Source: an uncultured Eubacteriales bacterium (GTDB taxonomy: Bacteria; Bacillota; Clostridia; Oscillospirales; CAG-272). From it: 39,044 nucleotides of DNA. The notes beneath the pieces were generated by a model. The model was not told where the DNA came from and did not search any database. It saw only the letters and a list, made by a program, of their open reading frames with translations. The stretch is taken from NCBI GenBank assembly GCA_900545935.1, contig URAP01000017.1, positions 1 to 39,044 on the forward strand, given 5' to 3'. This document shows, in pieces, positions 32,793 through 39,044 of the stretch. How positions within the stretch are numbered: the first letter of the stretch is position 1; each line of letters starts with the position of its first letter. Position numbers and translations under genes: made by a program.

Positions 32793-32877
32793 GCGGGAGT
32801 GGCGGAACTGGCAGACGCGCACGTTTGAGGGGCGTGTGGTTTTCACCGTACGGGTTCAAGTCCCGTTTCCCGCACCA
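32793..32877 (+). tRNA. tRNA-Leu (anticodon GAG)
   Basis: Class II tRNA with a long variable arm. Acceptor GCGGGAG/TTCCCGC, D arm GGCGGAACTGGCAGACG type, anticodon loop TTGAGGG giving GAG, variable arm TGGTTTTCACC, T arm ACGGG-TTCAAGT-CCCGT, discriminator A and encoded CCA. Reads CUC and CUU. Confidence 0.97.
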
Positions 32878-32919
32878 ATAAAGTGATTATTGTTCATGCA
32901 ATAATCACTTTATTTTTTT
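32878..32919 (+). terminator. Terminator of tRNA-Leu
   Basis: ATAAAGTGATTATTG pairs perfectly with CAATAATCACTTTAT around a 6-base loop, followed by a run of seven T. Confidence 0.9.
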
Positions 32920-33148
32920 CTTATCTTTTCACCCGGCCGGTCAGATTTATCGTGAGCATTTCTTAAATCAAAAAACACAGCCGAAGAGCACATTAAAGTA
33001 TACCCGACTGCTGCGTTTTATTATTTAATCATTAAAACTATCGGTGAACATTCAAGCTAACCGAGACGTTACGAGAGAGACTGCAAAAGGTATCATCATA
33101 CATTGACAGATGACACAACCCCGTTTATTGAAATAATTAAAATATTAA

Positions 33149-33841
33149 TTACTTCCTCTCCGGAACGAACATCATCAGGAAGCTGACCAAAAGCAAAGCA
33201 CAGCAGATCCAAATCGCCTTATAGCCGAGCAGTGAGGTGAACAGGCTTCCGAGCCCTGCGCCGACAGCAAAGATCAGGATAACTCCGAAATAGGTAATCG
33301 CCTTGCGCAGTATGCGTTTATCACGCGAGCGGCAGTAAGCACAGACCGACTCGGTAGCACAGCGGAGATTGCCGATGCACATCGTGCTTGCGTATGCGTG
33401 CCCGCGGATCTTATGGAAGGTCTGGACCTGAAGCGCACAAACGAACGAAACAAGCGAGTTTGCGAGCAGTTCGACACTTTGCGGCAGGAAGCCGACAATA
33501 AAGAGCAGCACTATCTCGCCGATAAGCACTATCTGCCGCCAATGCAGCTTTTCGTACGACTTGAGTCGGATATGGATGATCTCCGCTGCCACGATCCCGA
33601 AAAGAAACGAAAACACCGGGATAAAATACTTTAGCACCGTATGCCATTCGCCACGGAACAATGCCGTGCTGAGCAGAACGATGTTTCCGGTCTGAGCGTT
33701 CGCAAAAACTCCGCCGCGGCACCAGTAAGTATACGCATCCTGAAAGCCGCCGGACAACACTATACAAACAGCAGCGCGAAAGCTGTCGGACATCTGTCCG
33801 TGAAAGCCACCGCTGATATCGAGACTTTTCAATTTATTCAT
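33149..33841 (-). CDS. YoaK-like (DUF1275) membrane protein
   Basis: A 230-residue membrane protein with about six helices. It has the DUF1275/YoaK pattern: AAVCIVLSGGFQDAYTYWCRGGVFANAQTGNIVLLS in the first two helices, then QVQTFHKIRGHAYASTMCIGNLRCATE, then a C-terminal pair of helices. Function is unknown, and the fold may be a small transporter. The start at 33841 is preferred over an in-frame ATG at 33919, because the latter lies only about 8 nt from the predicted transcription start and would add a hairpin-encoded Cys/Ser/Arg stretch. Neither has a good ribosome binding site. It is divergent from a lysR-type gene that is its probable regulator. Confidence 0.82.
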   Translation of the reverse strand: MNKLKSLDISGGFHGQMSDSFRAAVCIVLSGGFQDAYTYWCRGGVFANAQTGNIVLLSTALFRGEWHTVLKYFIPVFSFLFGIVAAEIIHIRLKSYEKLHWRQIVLIGEIVLLFIVGFLPQSVELLANSLVSFVCALQVQTFHKIRGHAYASTMCIGNLRCATESVCAYCRSRDKRILRKAITYFGVILIFAVGAGLGSLFTSLLGYKAIWICCALLLVSFLMMFVPERK

Positions 33842-33870
33842 TGTGCAGCCGTCATTTCCGCCAAAAATCG

Positions 33871-33900
33871 TCCGACGGAAACCGCTCTCCGACGGAGAGC
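33871..33900. promoter_or_regulatory. Palindrome and direct repeat in the yoaK/lysR intergenic region
   Basis: GCTCTCC-GAC-GGAGAGC (33884-33900) is a perfect 7-base dyad. TCCGACGGA occurs at 33871-33879 and again at 33888-33896, overlapping it. The site lies in the yoaK leader and could be a LysR-family binding site or an RNA hairpin over the leader. Confidence 0.45.
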
Positions 33901-33912
33901 ACTCCTTACATC

Positions 33913-33941
33913 TTGACATAATAATACTTCTATATTATAAT
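33913..33941 (+). promoter_or_regulatory. Perfect consensus promoter of the lysR-type gene
   Basis: TTGACA (33913-33918), 17 bases, TATAAT (33936-33941). Confidence 0.8.
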
Positions 33942-33962
33942 GCTCTTATACGCATATGTAAA
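33934..33962 (-). promoter_or_regulatory. Promoter of the yoaK-like gene, sharing its -10 with the lysR promoter
   Basis: On the minus strand TTTACA (33962-33957), 17 bases, TATAAT (33939-33934). The two -10 boxes lie on opposite strands of the same ATTATAAT, so polymerase should occupy only one promoter at a time. Confidence 0.7.
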
Positions 33963-34014
33963 ATATATATTGCGCATATACGGCATATCACAATTATATA
34001 TCCGAGAGGTCAGC

Positions 34015-34893
34015 ATGTTTATAAGCTATGATTACTACCGCATATTTTATTACGTCGCAAAATACGGCAACATCTCCAAGGCAGCAAAAGTCCTGCTGAG
34101 CAGTCAGCCCAATGTAACGCGCACAATTAAAAACCTCGAGGGAGAGCTCGGCTGCACCCTCTTTTCGCGGACAAGCCGCGGAATGCGCCTGACCCCGGAG
34201 GGAGAGCGACTGTATGGGCATGTCCGGCTCGCACTCGAGCATATTGAGGCAGGCGAGGCGGAGCTCGGGCAGAGCAAAACTCTGCAAAGCGGCGCGGTCT
34301 ATATCGCGGCGAGCGAGGTGGCGCTGCGATGCCTGCTGCTGCCCGTGCTCAAGCGCTTTCGCATGCTGTACCCCGGTGTTCATCTGCGAATAAGCAATCA
34401 CTCGACCCCGCAGGCTATCGCCGCACTCAAGGACGGCACAGCCGATATCGCCGTAGTAACGTCTCCGACGGAGCGGTTCGCCTCGCTGCGCGAAACGATA
34501 ATACAGCCGGTACACGAGGTCGCTGTCTGCCCGCCGTCCTTTAAGGATCTGATCGGACGAAAGGTCTCGCTCGCCGAGCTGAGCAATTACCCGCTTATCT
34601 CACTCGGTTCGGATACAAAATCCTTTGAGTTTTATTCCGCTTTTTTCACCGGCTACGGGCTGAATTATCATCCGGATATCGAGGCATTCACTGCAGATCA
34701 GATACTGCCGATGGTCGCCGCCGATCTCGGAATAGGTTTTGTTCCGCAGGAATTTATCAAGGAATGGGAGAACGTCCATATCCTCGACCTCGAAGAAAAG
34801 ATACCGGAGCGGAATATCGTGCTCATTAAGCGTAAGGAGCAGCCGCTCAGCATGGCTGCGCGCGAGCTCGAGAAAATGATACTGTCTCATTGA
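34015..34893 (+). CDS. LysR-family transcriptional regulator
   Basis: A 292-residue regulator. The N-terminal winged helix-turn-helix (about 3-62) reads YYRIFYYVAKYGNISKAAKVLLSSQPNVTRTIKNLEGELGCTLFSRTSRGMRLTPEG. The C-terminal periplasmic-binding-like effector domain (about 90-290) includes VYIAASEVALRCLLLPVLKRF and VAADLGIGFVPQEFI. GAGAGG lies 4 nt before the ATG at 34015, and the protein start fits the family. It is divergent from the yoaK-like gene with overlapping promoters, so control of that gene and of itself is likely. The effector is unknown. Confidence 0.92.
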   Translation: MFISYDYYRIFYYVAKYGNISKAAKVLLSSQPNVTRTIKNLEGELGCTLFSRTSRGMRLTPEGERLYGHVRLALEHIEAGEAELGQSKTLQSGAVYIAASEVALRCLLLPVLKRFRMLYPGVHLRISNHSTPQAIAALKDGTADIAVVTSPTERFASLRETIIQPVHEVAVCPPSFKDLIGRKVSLAELSNYPLISLGSDTKSFEFYSAFFTGYGLNYHPDIEAFTADQILPMVAADLGIGFVPQEFIKEWENVHILDLEEKIPERNIVLIKRKEQPLSMAARELEKMILSH

Positions 34894-34900
34894 GCGATTA

Positions 34901-34943
34901 AGCACAAAAGCACCGCAGCGTGGCTGCGGTGCTTTTGTGCTTT
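34901..34943. terminator. Bidirectional terminator between lysR-type and GT4 genes
   Basis: AGCACAAAAGCACCGCAGC pairs perfectly with its complement ending at 34941 around a 3-base loop. T-rich arms on both strands let it end the converging transcripts. Confidence 0.85.
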
Positions 34944-35015
34944 CATATCATTCAGGTCTCAAATACCGAGCCCCAAGCTCGGCGTGCAAAGGGAGCGGTC
35001 GCCGACCCGCACGAC

Positions 35016-36242
35016 TCACTCTGCCATTGCGTAAAACTTTTCTATCTGCTCGGCGTTTCCGAAATTCTCCCTCGACAATCTCTCCGACAGCGAATTTCGC
35101 AGTGCCTCGTCACGCACGAGCCTGCCGAGACCCTCATAGATCCCGTCAGCCGAGATATCGGCAATAACGCCGTACTCTCCGCCGCAGAGCTGCTCGGAAG
35201 CCGAAACATAGTTCGTCACCATTATCGGCTTGCACATCATCTTAGCCTCCTCGACCGTGATCGGCTTTCCCTCATATCGCGAGGTAAGCGCAAAAATATC
35301 ACAGTCGCGCAGATATGTATAGGGATTATCTGTCGTGCCGAGCAGAACGATGCGGTCTGCTATGCCGAGCTCACGGGCACGGTTCATCAGCGCGTCGACC
35401 TCAGCCTGCTCTCCGCCGCCGAGAAAGTACCACTTCATCTCAACACCGTCCGAGATAAGCCGTGCGAGCGCCTCTATCGCCATATCCTGTCCCTTTTGGT
35501 CGCAGATACGTGCGGTAGTAAGTACACGCAATCCGGTATAACCGTCGGTAAAGGTATCGCCGTGCTCCGCCATACCGCGAACGGCGGCAGGATCGTTTAT
35601 GTTGTCTATCTCGACGCAGCGGTCGGCGACCTGCGGCAGATGCGAGCAGAGCGCCTCGTTTACCCTCTCCGAGACGGTAACTATACCGTCGCACTGCAAG
35701 AAATAGTGCAGATAGAGCTTGTCGTCGCGCGGAGGGTTGCCGTAGTCGAAATGCAGCCACGCTATCTTCTTTTTTGCCTTTACCTTGTCGCACATATAGA
35801 ACATGGTTCGGTCGCCCCAGTATGCCGCGCAGACATCGTACTCCTCATCGAGCTGAGGCATGTACCGCATCATGCTGCACCACAGCTCGGTAGCAGGTCC
35901 TGAGCGTTTCTCCTTGCTTCCCGCCGCGAGTATACGCACCACGTACGGCAGCATACGAAGCAGTGCGAGCGGATGGTGACGAACGATGCAGTGCATAATG
36001 GTGCCGACGGCGTTTGCCCCGGAAAGCTTAAACATGTCGGCATAGCGCTCATCTATCGTAATAACTCTGATCTGCGGCGGGATCTTGTCTATGAGCTTAC
36101 CCTCTCGCCGCGCGAGCAGCAGGGTCACGTCATAGCGATCATAGTCTATTGTGTTCGCGAATGCGAGAAAGGACTTTTCCGTTCCTGCGCAATTCATGAT
36201 TATTCCGACAATAAGGAGCTTTATCTTGCTGCTGTGTTCCAT
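35016..36242 (-). CDS. Glycosyltransferase family 4
   Basis: A 408-residue retaining, nucleotide-sugar-dependent GT-B glycosyltransferase. The N-terminal Rossmann domain begins KIKLLIVGIIMNCAGTEKSFLAFANTID, where the loop is expected to meet the acceptor. The C-terminal donor domain holds RVLTTARICDQKGQDMAIEALARL, IVLLGTTDNPYTYLRDCDIFALTSRYEGKPITVEEAKMM (the E-x7-E-type motif) and PIMVTNY. There is no membrane segment; it probably works at the cytoplasmic face on a lipid-linked or surface glycan. AAAGGACGG precedes the ATG. It starts only 25 nt after the stop of the secreted beta-helix gene, so both are likely cotranscribed. Confidence 0.9.
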   Translation of the reverse strand: MEHSSKIKLLIVGIIMNCAGTEKSFLAFANTIDYDRYDVTLLLARREGKLIDKIPPQIRVITIDERYADMFKLSGANAVGTIMHCIVRHHPLALLRMLPYVVRILAAGSKEKRSGPATELWCSMMRYMPQLDEEYDVCAAYWGDRTMFYMCDKVKAKKKIAWLHFDYGNPPRDDKLYLHYFLQCDGIVTVSERVNEALCSHLPQVADRCVEIDNINDPAAVRGMAEHGDTFTDGYTGLRVLTTARICDQKGQDMAIEALARLISDGVEMKWYFLGGGEQAEVDALMNRARELGIADRIVLLGTTDNPYTYLRDCDIFALTSRYEGKPITVEEAKMMCKPIMVTNYVSASEQLCGGEYGVIADISADGIYEGLGRLVRDEALRNSLSERLSRENFGNAEQIEKFYAMAE

Positions 36243-36267
36243 TAACTACCGTCCTTTGGGATAAAAA

Positions 36268-38406
36268 TTATTTTTGCACGCCCACCTTTGAAAAGTCGAG
36301 GGCATGGAAGCCCTGAATAGCATTGTAAACAGCGCTGTCCTCGGCGAGTGTATAATCTCCGCCGGCATAATCCGCAAAGCCGACAGAGTCTACGGTCATA
36401 TCGACATTGTCGCGGATATCCGCGAGGCGGTATATATTATTGAAAATTTCCGTCGAACGCGCGACCTTATCCGAAGCAAAAACATTGTTTCTTATCCGGC
36501 TGTCGCCGTATGCGTGCGGAGTATAGTTGTCATTGAGATCAATAACATTCGTCGTCTTAATGACGCGGAGCGCCGGAGCGACCACCGACCACAGCTCCGT
36601 CCCGTAGCCGGAGAGCTTCGGGTTGAGCAGCGGGAGCTTCCAGTTGTAGCCTATCGAGCTCGGCACCGCCCACTCAACGGGGAATTCGGCGATCTGCGTG
36701 TAGCCTGCATTCGGTCCGGTGCCGGGATAGTAGCCGCACTGGTCGAAATGGATACTCGTATCGACAAAAATATTGTCGAGCACCTTAATATCTCTGCCGC
36801 CGCAATATACGCCGTAGCCGTCTATGTTGATGAAGATATTCGAGTAGATATTGCGCATTCCGCCGCCCGCATCAGAATAGATGCCGTGCGGGTTCATGTA
36901 TACCGAGTCGTAGCAGACGATATCCTTGAACACGTTATAGCGGTATACCGTGCCGTTTCCGACCCAGCCGCCGACATATATAGAGCCTGCGTCGCCCGAT
37001 TCGTAGCACACGTCGTGAATATAGTTGTACTCATAGACATAGCCGCGCGCGTCCTCGGTGAGGGTAGTATGCGGTGCATGATAAAACTCGTTGTGTGCGA
37101 TATAGAAAGCATTGCCGTCGATCTGCAGAGCGCCGTTATATACTCTTCCGATATCGCCGAAATCGTGGAAGCGATTGTTCGTCACCGTCGAGTTTGACGG
37201 TGCAAGCGATATCTTGTCGCCGCCGCGAAGATTGAGTGCGGTATATCCGATATGCTCAAGCTCGCTGCCGTCGAGCAGGAAGTCGCAGCCGTTCGTATCT
37301 ATTCCGCATTTTCCGCAGTCGCGGACAATGCAGTTCAGCATACGGTTGCCGTCGCCGACCAGATGGATACCGTCATCATAGCCGCCCTCGATGGTAATGC
37401 CGTCAAAGGTCACGCCGTCTGCCTTAACATCAACGACGGTCTCGCGGCATGCACCGACGGTGATACGGATATCACGCCAGTTGTCGGGCGCGTAGAAATA
37501 GAGCAGACCGGTATCTGCGTCGATGTAGTACTCACCGATCTTGTCAAGCTCCTCGGGAACATTCAGATAATAATATCTTCCTCCGAGACCGCTCTCGGCG
37601 CTGAGCGTATTCGATGGCAGCGAGACCATTCCGCTCTCCGCGTCGTAGGCTACTATCGGCACGGGATACGTCTGCTGCCAGTCTATCGAGAACGATCCTG
37701 CGGCATACGCGCCCTCTATGCTCGCCCACTTTGCAATGCGTCCGCGCTTGTCATAGAAGCGTGAGCCGCCGAGATCGGCAGGCACATCGGGTTCTCCGAG
37801 ACCATCGAGCGAATGAAAAGCATAGATATACGCGCCCTTATCCGCATAGTCGGGATATCGCGCGATACGCGCGCGGTCTCCGCCGAAATAGAGCGCAAGC
37901 CCCGGATCCTTATCGGTAAATACTGCATTGTCATATGCTATGCCGAGCTTTGCAAGGTCGGCGACGATTATCTTCTCGCCCACGCCCTCTGCGGTTATGC
38001 GGCTCGACATAGCGTCGGAGTCGGTCATCGAACGAAAATCGGACTCACCGAGCACAATACCGCCCTCGATAACGACCTCTCCGCCGTCCGCCTTGTATGT
38101 GACCCCGCCGTCCTCGGCACCGAGACTGAGCGTCTCGGTCTGCGGATAAACGCCTGCGGAAATGTACACCGTAGCCTCACCGTCGCCGCCTCCGCGCTTT
38201 GCGCGTACGGCATCACGTGCTGCGGCTATCGTGGCAAGCGGCGCTTCCTTTGTTCCCGCCGCCTTGTCGTCGCCGCCCGGCGAGACCCAGATCTCGACCG
38301 CTGCGTTCTCTGCGTCATTCGTTGCAAACACTGCGCACGGCAGGGCGAGCATTATCGCCGCCATCGCCGCCGCTGTAAATCTTGCAGCTGCTCTGATACT
38401 CTTCAT
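36268..38406 (-). CDS. Secreted right-handed parallel beta-helix protein
   Basis: A 712-residue exported protein with signal peptide (about 1-28, MKSIRAAARFTAAAMAAIMLALPCAVFA). It opens with WVSPGGDDKAAGTKEAPLATIAAARDAVRAKRG, the pattern that starts many polysaccharide-acting beta-helix proteins (GH120/GH141- and pectate-lyase-like). The body (about 310-560) has repeated short turns such as VTFDGITIEGGYDDGIHLVGDGNRMLNCIVRDCGKCGIDTNGC and NIYSNIFINIDGYGVYCGGRDIKVLDNIFVDTS, typical of parallel beta-helix coils. Glycoside hydrolase or lyase activity on plant or host glycan is likely, but the family is not certain. GAGGTG precedes ATG 38406. It has its own promoter and an unusual leader. Confidence 0.85.
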   Translation of the reverse strand: MKSIRAAARFTAAAMAAIMLALPCAVFATNDAENAAVEIWVSPGGDDKAAGTKEAPLATIAAARDAVRAKRGGGDGEATVYISAGVYPQTETLSLGAEDGGVTYKADGGEVVIEGGIVLGESDFRSMTDSDAMSSRITAEGVGEKIIVADLAKLGIAYDNAVFTDKDPGLALYFGGDRARIARYPDYADKGAYIYAFHSLDGLGEPDVPADLGGSRFYDKRGRIAKWASIEGAYAAGSFSIDWQQTYPVPIVAYDAESGMVSLPSNTLSAESGLGGRYYYLNVPEELDKIGEYYIDADTGLLYFYAPDNWRDIRITVGACRETVVDVKADGVTFDGITIEGGYDDGIHLVGDGNRMLNCIVRDCGKCGIDTNGCDFLLDGSELEHIGYTALNLRGGDKISLAPSNSTVTNNRFHDFGDIGRVYNGALQIDGNAFYIAHNEFYHAPHTTLTEDARGYVYEYNYIHDVCYESGDAGSIYVGGWVGNGTVYRYNVFKDIVCYDSVYMNPHGIYSDAGGGMRNIYSNIFINIDGYGVYCGGRDIKVLDNIFVDTSIHFDQCGYYPGTGPNAGYTQIAEFPVEWAVPSSIGYNWKLPLLNPKLSGYGTELWSVVAPALRVIKTTNVIDLNDNYTPHAYGDSRIRNNVFASDKVARSTEIFNNIYRLADIRDNVDMTVDSVGFADYAGGDYTLAEDSAVYNAIQGFHALDFSKVGVQK

Positions 38407-38433
38407 CTTGCACCTCGCATATGTATAAATTAT

Positions 38434-38567
38434 CCGACATAACCGTCGGAAAAGGTATACTACCGGCTCCGCGGGACAAAACCGTCCCGACCGGAGCATG
38501 CCTGCGGCGCTCCGCAGACGGGGTTGAAGATATTATTTAAACGGTCGCGCGGACATTCACCGTCCGC
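38434..38567 (-). promoter_or_regulatory. Three similar hairpins in the beta-helix gene leader
   Basis: In mRNA sense: GCGGAC-GGTGAAT-GTCCGC (38567-38549), CGGGAC-GGTTTT-GTCCCG (38489-38472) and TCCGAC-GGTTAT-GTCGGA (38450-38433). Each has a GAC/GTC inner stem and a loop beginning GGT, while the outer stem bases differ but stay complementary. The middle one is extended by a GCTCC/GGAGC pairing. Confidence 0.55.
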
Positions 38568-38597
38568 CGCTCCGTAATACGTTACAATGTCCTTTGT

Positions 38598-38627
38598 ATT
38601 ATAACCTATTTCATCCGCCGTTGTCAA
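38598..38627 (-). promoter_or_regulatory. Promoter of the beta-helix/GT4 operon
   Basis: On the minus strand TTGACA (38627-38622), 18 bases, TATAAT (38603-38598). The leader to ATG 38406 is about 185 nt. Just upstream a GAACAAT/ATTGTTC dyad (38628-38650) abuts the -35 and may be an activator or operator site. Confidence 0.7.
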
Positions 38628-38675
38628 GAACAATCCTTGTCGAATTGTTCCGAATTTTGAATTGCGATTGGAAAT

Positions 38676-39035
38676 TCAAATTAAACGACGCAGAGAGTAT
38701 GCCGCCCGCGCAAGAATAGGCGGATGCATGCCAAAGGGAGGATAGGACATTGAAATAAAAAGCGCTGCAAAATCAACAGCATGAAACGGATAATACATAC
38801 CAAGTCCGGTGTTCGGACCTCTGCTGCGCATATCACCGATCCGCTTCAGCTCTTGCTCGGCGTGCTGATTCGGATGATGGTGCGGTCTGCGCGACTTCTC
38901 GCGCAGTGATTCAATCGTGCCGTCGTATCTCCGCAACCAACGGTAAATGTACTGTCGATTCGTTTTGTACTTGATCGCCGCCTTTGCTGCTCCGTATTTC
39001 TGCGAATATTTCAAAAGGGATTGACGAAACTTCAT
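38676..39035 (-). pseudogene. Truncated transposase/integrase N-terminal helix-turn-helix fragment
   Basis: The first 78 residues or so (MKFRQSLLKYSQKYGAAKAAIKYKTNRQYIYRWLRRYDG...SRRPHHHPNQHAEQELKRIGDMRSRGPNTGL) match the N-terminal DNA-binding part of IS481/IS3-type transposases, which normally continue as xxFWxKLRxRGY and a DDE integrase core. After about codon 78 (near base 38802) the reading changes to an unrelated sequence and stops at residue 119, so the catalytic domain is missing. It is a remnant of an element whose 3' part was deleted or replaced. The upstream end is cut by the window edge region, so terminal inverted repeats cannot be judged. Confidence 0.75.
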
Positions 39036-39044
39036 ATCCTGTGT

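Noticed and set aside
33842..33919. Earlier start for the YoaK-like protein at 33919
   Set aside because: It would sit about 8 nt from the predicted transcription start without a ribosome binding site, and adds a non-conserved Cys/Ser/Arg stretch encoded by the leader palindrome.
1..39044. CRISPR array, prophage or classical defence island
   Set aside because: No regularly spaced repeats, cas, integrase with att sites, capsid, toxin-antitoxin or restriction genes were found. The only mobile trace is the transposase fragment at the right edge.

Overview
The window looks like a chromosomal segment of an anaerobic Gram-positive Firmicute, most likely an uncultured gut member of the Clostridia (Oscillospiraceae/Ruminococcaceae type). 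The grounds are strong AGGAGG-type ribosome binding sites, sigma-A promoters with 17-bp spacers, a dockerin-bearing secreted protein, LytM and MltG wall proteins, a TagO/WecA-like glycan initiator, and small proteins resembling conserved clostridial families. There is no phage, plasmid, CRISPR array or rRNA. The only mobile remnant is a truncated transposase-like gene at the right edge. Assignments come from reading motifs; no database search was run.

Left block (353-7661, minus strand): a 2-oxoacid dehydrogenase operon transcribed as deoR-type regulator, E2, E3, fused E1 alpha-beta, then lipoate-protein ligase. The ligase would charge the E2 lipoyl lysine. A consensus promoter lies upstream of the regulator, with TCAC/GTGA inverted repeats in and near it that could be its operator.

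7680-11333: small accessory genes. These are two GNAT acetyltransferases (one broken by a frameshift), a uridine-kinase-like P-loop protein and an unrecognised 219-aa protein.

11334-15000 (minus): SPFH protein, double zinc-ribbon membrane protein and secreted TPM protein. This matches the Bacillus YdjI-YdjG-YdjH membrane-stress module, but here there is no adjacent pspA and the TPM protein has two TPM-like domains. A 70-aa cysteine-rich protein and a polysaccharide deacetylase lipoprotein follow on the plus strand.

17281-24786 (minus): a secreted papain-fold protein with a dockerin, an M23/LytM-domain membrane protein, a TagO/WecA-type phosphoglycosyltransferase, TrpS and a PLP aminotransferase. 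The papain-like and LytM domains both appear to lack catalytic residues.

25109-32152 (plus): a membrane-anchored unknown, a zinc-binding conserved unknown, DJ-1/PfpI, 5-formyl-THF cyclo-ligase, a CPBP-family membrane protein with a very long acidic N-terminus, and MltG. tRNA-Gly(CCC) and tRNA-Leu(GAG) follow.

Right end: a divergent yoaK-like/lysR pair whose promoters share one -10 region, a GT4 glycosyltransferase behind a secreted beta-helix protein (the leader of the latter carries three look-alike hairpins), and the truncated transposase fragment. The most interesting items are the three probable pseudoenzymes, the three-hairpin leader, the overlapping divergent promoters, and the SPFH/zinc-ribbon/double-TPM module.
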